From: Ruminococcus sp.
GTDB lineage: Bacteria > Bacillota > Clostridia > Oscillospirales > Ruminococcaceae
Direction of reading: 5' to 3'
Assembly (NCBI GenBank): GCA_014799765.1
Contig: JAAVHK010000144.1
Span: 1-8,744 of the forward strand
DNA: 8,744 bases
Below, piece by piece: positions 5,381-8,744 of the stretch. How positions within the stretch are numbered: the first letter of the stretch is position 1; every line of letters starts with the position of its first letter. The notes beneath the pieces were generated by a model that worked only from the letters and a program-made list of their open reading frames with translations, was not told the origin of the DNA and ran no database searches. The position numbers were made by a program, and so were the translations under genes.

Positions 5381-6211
5381 TTAATATTCGTCAGGCAGTT
5401 CGTCAAGCTGGTCAAAACGGAAAACAGGTCCGTCTTTACAAACGTACTTGTCACCTATATTACAGCGGCCGCACTTGCCGACAGCACATTTCATGCGAAG
5501 TTCCATAGTTGTATATACCTGCGTTTCAGTGAAACCAAGTTCCTTAAGACCTGCAAGCGTGAATTTAATCATAATCGGAGGTCCGCAGATAAGAACGGTC
5601 TTATTCAGTGAAGGGTTAAGTTCCTTGACATAGTTAGGTACAAAACCTACATGACCGTCCCAGCCCTCCTGCTCTCTGTCGATAGTAAGATTTACCTGAA
5701 TATTCGGGTCGGCCTGCCATTCGTTGATTATTTCCTGATAGTCAACGAGGTCATCTTTTGAACGTGAACCGTAAACTATCTGTACTTCGCCGTAATTTTC
5801 ACGGTTATCACGGACGTAGTTTATTACGGAACGTAACGGTGCGAGACCGATACCACCGGCAATAAAAAGTAAATCCTTGCCTTTGAGTTCCGTTTCAACA
5901 GGGAAATTATTGCCGTATGGTCCTCTTATCGTAATCTGCTGACCAACTTCCATAGCGTGAAGCCATGATGTCAGACAGCCACACTTTTTTATGCTGAACT
6001 CCATAAAATCCTTGTTGGTCGGCGAAGATGTTATTGAAAACATACCCTCACCTACACCAGGTATGGAAAGCATTGCACACTGACCAGGCATATGTTCAAA
6101 AACTTTGCCACCGTCAAGGGCATTTACCCTGAATGTCTTGACATCGGGAGTATCCTGTCTTATATCGGTAACAACGCCGATATGTGGTATTAATGTATCA
6201 ATAGCGTTCAT
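5381..6211 (-). CDS. flxA: FlxA-like FAD/NAD(P)H-binding electron-entry subunit
   Basis: Oxidises NAD(P)H and passes electrons to iron-sulfur subunits; related to HyhG of sulfhydrogenase, AsrB and the dihydroorotate dehydrogenase electron-transfer subunit. The predicted protein has 276 residues. A ferredoxin-reductase FAD-binding barrel has the flavin motif 'MFSITSSP' (57-64). The NAD(P) domain has 'AGGIGLAPLRS' (118-128) and 'ICGPPIM' (208-214). The C-terminal [2Fe-2S] site is Cys242, Cys247, Cys250 and Cys258 ('CAVGKCGRC'). The frame is open 28 codons further upstream, but that would run deep into flxB; the ATG at 6211 forms a TAATG overlap with the flxB stop and has a strong SD. In Desulfovibrio FlxABCD-HdrABC this subunit takes electrons from NADH, and the same role is inferred here. 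There are no membrane segments. NADH versus NADPH preference cannot be read confidently. Confidence 0.9.
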   Translation of the reverse strand: MNAIDTLIPHIGVVTDIRQDTPDVKTFRVNALDGGKVFEHMPGQCAMLSIPGVGEGMFSITSSPTNKDFMEFSIKKCGCLTSWLHAMEVGQQITIRGPYGNNFPVETELKGKDLLFIAGGIGLAPLRSVINYVRDNRENYGEVQIVYGSRSKDDLVDYQEIINEWQADPNIQVNLTIDREQEGWDGHVGFVPNYVKELNPSLNKTVLICGPPIMIKFTLAGLKELGFTETQVYTTMELRMKCAVGKCGRCNIGDKYVCKDGPVFRFDQLDELPDEY

Positions 6212-7230
6212 TACTTTACCTCCAATGCTTTCATTACCTTGACGATATTCATTGAAATAGGACACTTCGACAGACAACGTCCGCAACCTACGCAACCGAA
6301 CTCGCCGTTATTGTTAGAGGGGAAATATACAAGTTTATGCATGAATCTCTGTCTGAATCTCTCTAACTGTGAGTTACGGATATTTCCGTGTGCCATTTTT
6401 GTGAAATCGGAATACATACAGGAATCCCAGCACCTGAAACGCTTTATGCCGTCGCCGGTGTTGAAGTCCTTAATATCATAGCACTGACAGGTAGGGCATA
6501 CGAAAGTACAAGTACCACAACCCAGACAGCTTTCAGAAAGTTCAGCCCACTTTTCAGACTTGAAATGTTCCATGAGTGTTTCACCGCCGAAAGCATCTGT
6601 TGAAAGATTTGCAAGCGGTAATTTACTCATAATTTCCTTAGTCTTAGCCTTTGTTTCGTCGAGTTTAGTTGTATCGCCGTCTTCGAGAAGTCCGGAAACT
6701 GAATCAACAAAAGCCTGACCCTTTTCATTATTGGCTTTAAAGAAAATATTTTCACCATCTGACCAGCAAGCAACATCGCCTTCCGGTTCAGTAGGGTCAA
6801 TGCCGAAAGTCTGACAGAAACAGGTTTCAGCCGGTTTTGTACAAGCCATAGTTATAATAGTACCATGGTCACGACGGTTTTTATAGTAACTGTCCACCGG
6901 TTCGCTGAGGAAAACCTTGTCAAGAATTGTGAAACTTCTTGCATCACAGGCACGTACTCCGAAAACTACGAAATCTTCAGATTCTTCACGAACATCTATT
7001 ACTTCAATGCTCTTGCCTTTCATTTTAAAGTCTGCGAGATTTTCAGTCTGTGGGAAGAAGAAATCTTTGGCACTGCGGAGTGTATTGAGATTACCACTTA
7101 ATTTCATGCCGTCTTCATACTTCTTGTACTCGGAAGCACCGTCTTCACGGTCTGCCGGTATATAAAGCGTCTGTTTTTCAGTGACTGCTTTAAACAGTTC
7201 GTCAAGTTTTTCAACGGAAATTTTCAGCAT
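6211..7230 (-). CDS. flxB: FlxB-like (HyhB/AsrA-type) 4Fe-4S dicluster protein
   Basis: Electron-relay subunit that pairs with FlxA, as HyhB pairs with HyhG in sulfhydrogenases and AsrA with AsrB in anaerobic sulfite reductase. The predicted protein has 339 residues. The N-terminal domain has the family signatures 'FGVRACD' (90-96) and 'CTKPAETCFC' (130-139). The C-terminal part holds two ferredoxin motifs: CLGCGTCTFVCPTCQC (235-250) and CVGCGRCLSKCP (313-324). There are extra cysteines at 155, 267 and 271. Two [4Fe-4S] clusters are expected, and the additional CPTCQC and CWDSC cysteines are typical of the family and may bind another cluster. The ATG at 7230 overlaps the flxC stop as TAATG, which implies coupled translation and near-equal stoichiometry. 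No catalytic metal site is visible, so this is not itself a hydrogenase; no hydrogenase large-subunit gene is in the window. Confidence 0.88.
   Translation of the reverse strand: MLKISVEKLDELFKAVTEKQTLYIPADREDGASEYKKYEDGMKLSGNLNTLRSAKDFFFPQTENLADFKMKGKSIEVIDVREESEDFVVFGVRACDARSFTILDKVFLSEPVDSYYKNRRDHGTIITMACTKPAETCFCQTFGIDPTEPEGDVACWSDGENIFFKANNEKGQAFVDSVSGLLEDGDTTKLDETKAKTKEIMSKLPLANLSTDAFGGETLMEHFKSEKWAELSESCLGCGTCTFVCPTCQCYDIKDFNTGDGIKRFRCWDSCMYSDFTKMAHGNIRNSQLERFRQRFMHKLVYFPSNNNGEFGCVGCGRCLSKCPISMNIVKVMKALEVK
6218..6223 (-). promoter_or_regulatory. Ribosome binding site that decides the flxA start
   Basis: GGAGGT on the minus strand (6223-6218) sits 6 nt before the ATG at 6211, within the last codons of flxB. 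It supports the TAATG-overlapping start rather than the upstream in-frame ATG at 6295, which has no comparable motif and would overlap flxB by 85 nt. Confidence 0.8.
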
Positions 7231-8201
7231 TATTCTACACCCCTTTCATGTACGATACTTGCTTCACAGTCTTCGGTTGTATAGTCATTGAGAGGTGCTT
7301 TTGTGGTAGTGTCTGCCCCTGCCTGATATTCGCCGTAAAGTGAATTTATATCCTTAATAAACTTTCTGTTGAGGAGGTGGAGAGGTATATTCTGCGGACA
7401 AACCCGTGAGCATTCGCCACAGTCTGTACATCTTCCGGCAACGTGGAAAGCACGGATAATATGGAACATATTTTCTTCAAAGCTGTCTGCCGGAGCTTTA
7501 TTTTCAATACCGGAATCCGGATTATTGAACACACAGTTTTCACAGGTACAAGCCGGACAGACATTTCTGCACGCGTTACATCTTATACACTTGGAGTGTT
7601 CACCTCTCCAGAAGTTATAACGTTCTTCGGAAGTCATATTCTCAAGTTTTTCTACCATATCGAAACGGTTTACATCTGTAACTTCGCCGTCTTCGCCTAT
7701 GAGTTCGTCGTATGTAACGTGTTTCTTACTCTTACAGCTCAGACACTTATTACTGATAACGTCGGCAACTGCCATTGTTTCCTCGCCGTATATTGTACTT
7801 ACTTTGAGTGTTTCGCCGTCTCTTTCGACACCTGTTATACCGGTTATACCCTTGGACTTTATTTTTTCAACATCAAGTTTGCCGTCGCTTGGAATACCTA
7901 CAACATAGATATTTTCACGATTTACACGGTGTTCCTTGGTAAGCTGATTAAGGCTGTATGTATCGCACGGCTTGAGGAATGCAAGTATTTTACCTTCTTT
8001 TCTGCTTTCCTTTACAAGATATTTTGAAACATTGGCACTTGTGAAATCGTCATAGACAAAATCCCTGTCAATTTCTTCTGCACTCTCGAAAACTGCCGGT
8101 GTGATGTCGTAAGCAAATTCGCCCTTTTTCCAGCCGATAACACGTTTTACTGTACCGTCAGCGAGAAGCTGTTTTGCCTTGCTAATCATTGCTTCCTGCA
8201 T
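7230..8201 (-). CDS. flxC: FlxC-like FrhB-type iron-sulfur protein with two ferredoxin motifs
   Basis: Electron-relay subunit between FlxA/FlxB and MvhD-HdrA. The predicted protein has 323 residues. The N-terminal half resembles the beta-subunit family of F420-type hydrogenases and formate dehydrogenases ('FLKPCDTYSL', 75-84; 'KCLSC', 152-156). Ferredoxin motifs follow: CIRCNACRNVCP (205-216), continuing into CTCENC (218-223), and CTDCGECSRVCP (258-269). At least two [4Fe-4S] clusters are expected. The last 30 residues are polar and probably flexible. Two starts are possible: the ATG at 8201 (GGAGG 7 nt upstream; 16-nt overlap with mvhD) and the ATG at 8189, which forms an ATGA overlap with the mvhD stop. 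The first has the better SD and is used here. Assignment of the letter C follows the Desulfovibrio flx nomenclature and is less certain than for flxA and flxB. Confidence 0.82.
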   Translation of the reverse strand: MQEAMISKAKQLLADGTVKRVIGWKKGEFAYDITPAVFESAEEIDRDFVYDDFTSANVSKYLVKESRKEGKILAFLKPCDTYSLNQLTKEHRVNRENIYVVGIPSDGKLDVEKIKSKGITGITGVERDGETLKVSTIYGEETMAVADVISNKCLSCKSKKHVTYDELIGEDGEVTDVNRFDMVEKLENMTSEERYNFWRGEHSKCIRCNACRNVCPACTCENCVFNNPDSGIENKAPADSFEENMFHIIRAFHVAGRCTDCGECSRVCPQNIPLHLLNRKFIKDINSLYGEYQAGADTTTKAPLNDYTTEDCEASIVHERGVE

Positions 8202-8632
8202 CTTAAATCCTCCAATCTCCTGTTAGGACCAAGTTTTTTCACGGCTTCTGTGAACTCGTTCATGGTCTGGGCGAATTTTGCACCCTCTGCAGCGGAAACC
8301 CATTCTACTCTTGTACGGTCACGTTCAATGCCGAGGAAATCAAGCATACTGAAAAGAAGTGTCATTCTTCTTCTTGTGAAGTAGTTGCCTGATGTATAGT
8401 GACAGTCACCAGGATGACAGCCACAAAGTATAACACCGTCTGCACCTCTCTGGAAAGCCCTGAGAATAAATATCGGATTTACTCGACAGGAGCAGGGTAC
8501 TCTTATAATCTTTACGTTTGTAGGATAATTCAGTCTGTTTGTACCTGAAAGGTCAGCACCTGCATATGAACACCAGTTACAGCAGAATGCGACAATCAGG
8601 GGCTGAAATTCTTTATTATCATTTACTTGCAT
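8186..8632 (-). CDS. mvhD: MvhD/FlxD-type [2Fe-2S] adaptor subunit for HdrA
   Basis: Delivers electrons from the Flx module to HdrA; in methanogens MvhD links the Mvh hydrogenase to heterodisulfide reductase. The predicted protein has 148 residues, a normal length for the family. Conserved cysteine groups are present in order: CCNWCSYAGAD (17-27), PCSCRVNP (46-53, where many members read CxGRV) and CGCHPGDCHY (70-79). A helical C-terminal region follows, ending in a basic tail with Cys145. No membrane segment is seen. The ATG at 8632 overlaps the end of hdrA by 10 nt, with GGAGGT about 9 nt upstream inside hdrA. The name flxD would be equally valid, given that flx genes follow rather than hydrogenase genes. 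The family assignment is firm; the partners are inferred from gene order. Confidence 0.92.
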   Translation of the reverse strand: MQVNDNKEFQPLIVAFCCNWCSYAGADLSGTNRLNYPTNVKIIRVPCSCRVNPIFILRAFQRGADGVILCGCHPGDCHYTSGNYFTRRRMTLLFSMLDFLGIERDRTRVEWVSAAEGAKFAQTMNEFTEAVKKLGPNRRLEDLRCRKQ

Positions 8633-8744
8633 ATTGCGTCTACCTCCGCCATAATCTGACTGTTAGAGAAGCCGTTCAAATCCATTGCACCAGACGGACA
8701 AGCTACCGTACAAGCTCCGCAACCCTGACATACAGCCGGATTGA
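8623..8744 (-). CDS. hdrA: HdrA-type flavin/iron-sulfur subunit, C-terminal end only (partial)
   Basis: Only the last 39 residues are inside the window; the gene continues beyond 8744. They contain a ferredoxin motif, CQGCGACTVACPSGAMDL, followed by a short 'FSNSQIMAEVDAIC' tail. This matches the C-terminal [4Fe-4S] insertion-and-helix ending of HdrA proteins that precede mvhD. HdrA carries the FAD that bifurcates electrons in well-studied complexes, but the flavin domain is outside the window, so whether this copy keeps the residues for bifurcation cannot be judged. The assignment rests on this motif and on the 10-nt overlap with mvhD. Confidence 0.75.
   Translation of the reverse strand, partial: NPAVCQGCGACTVACPSGAMDLNGFSNSQIMAEVDAICK

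Noticed and set aside
6212..6295. Upstream start of flxA at 6295
   Set aside because: The extra 28 residues do not look like the family N-terminus and would overlap flxB. The TAATG start at 6211 has a strong SD.
7443..8027. Plus-strand open frame of 194 codons opposite flxC
   Set aside because: Its Cys/Phe/Tyr-rich translation is what the complement of cysteine- and lysine-rich coding DNA yields. flxC has intact motifs and a coupled start and stop.

Overview
The window looks like a chromosomal segment of a low-GC anaerobic Firmicute of the Clostridia. A rumen- or gut-type, succinate-forming Ruminococcus is my best guess, based on gene content, strong GGAGG-type ribosome sites and AT-rich intergenic DNA. 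The genus is inference. Every gene I accept lies on the minus strand, so transcription runs from position 8744 towards 1.

Region 1 (8744 to about 3011) is one tightly packed redox operon: the 3' end of hdrA, then mvhD/flxD, flxC, flxB, flxA, frdB and frdA. Junctions are overlaps or gaps of 15-17 nt, several of them TAATG or close to ATGA, and the run ends in a hairpin at 3011-3042. FlxA carries FAD, NAD(P)H and [2Fe-2S] sites. FlxB and FlxC carry ferredoxin-type [4Fe-4S] clusters. MvhD is the usual adaptor to HdrA, the flavin subunit that bifurcates electrons in the best-studied complexes. The usual HdrB/HdrC partners are not downstream. The operon ends instead with a soluble fumarate reductase pair and no membrane anchor. 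FrdB is a [2Fe-2S] domain joined to an HdrC-like two-[4Fe-4S] domain, and FrdA has the complete fumarate active site but lacks the histidine that attaches FAD covalently. The simplest reading is a cytosolic NADH:fumarate reductase wired through Flx-HdrA, perhaps bifurcating electrons from NADH to ferredoxin and fumarate.

Region 2 (2992-1653) is a separate transcription unit encoding an AspT/AAEx-family transporter without the usual central RCK domains. It has its own promoter, overlapped by a 25-nt near-perfect palindrome, and its own strong terminator. Next to a fumarate reductase it is a good candidate for succinate export or dicarboxylate exchange.

Region 3 (1651-1) is more AT-rich and holds an operon of small, mostly membrane-anchored proteins of unknown function. 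It is driven by a near-consensus promoter (TTGACT, 17 nt, TATAAT) that abuts the transporter terminator. Its fourth gene contains an A14 homopolymer. A one-base slip there would fuse that gene in frame to the next one, whose start codon lies at 7-9. No RNA genes, CRISPR arrays, insertion sequences or gene-free stretches over 300 bases were seen.
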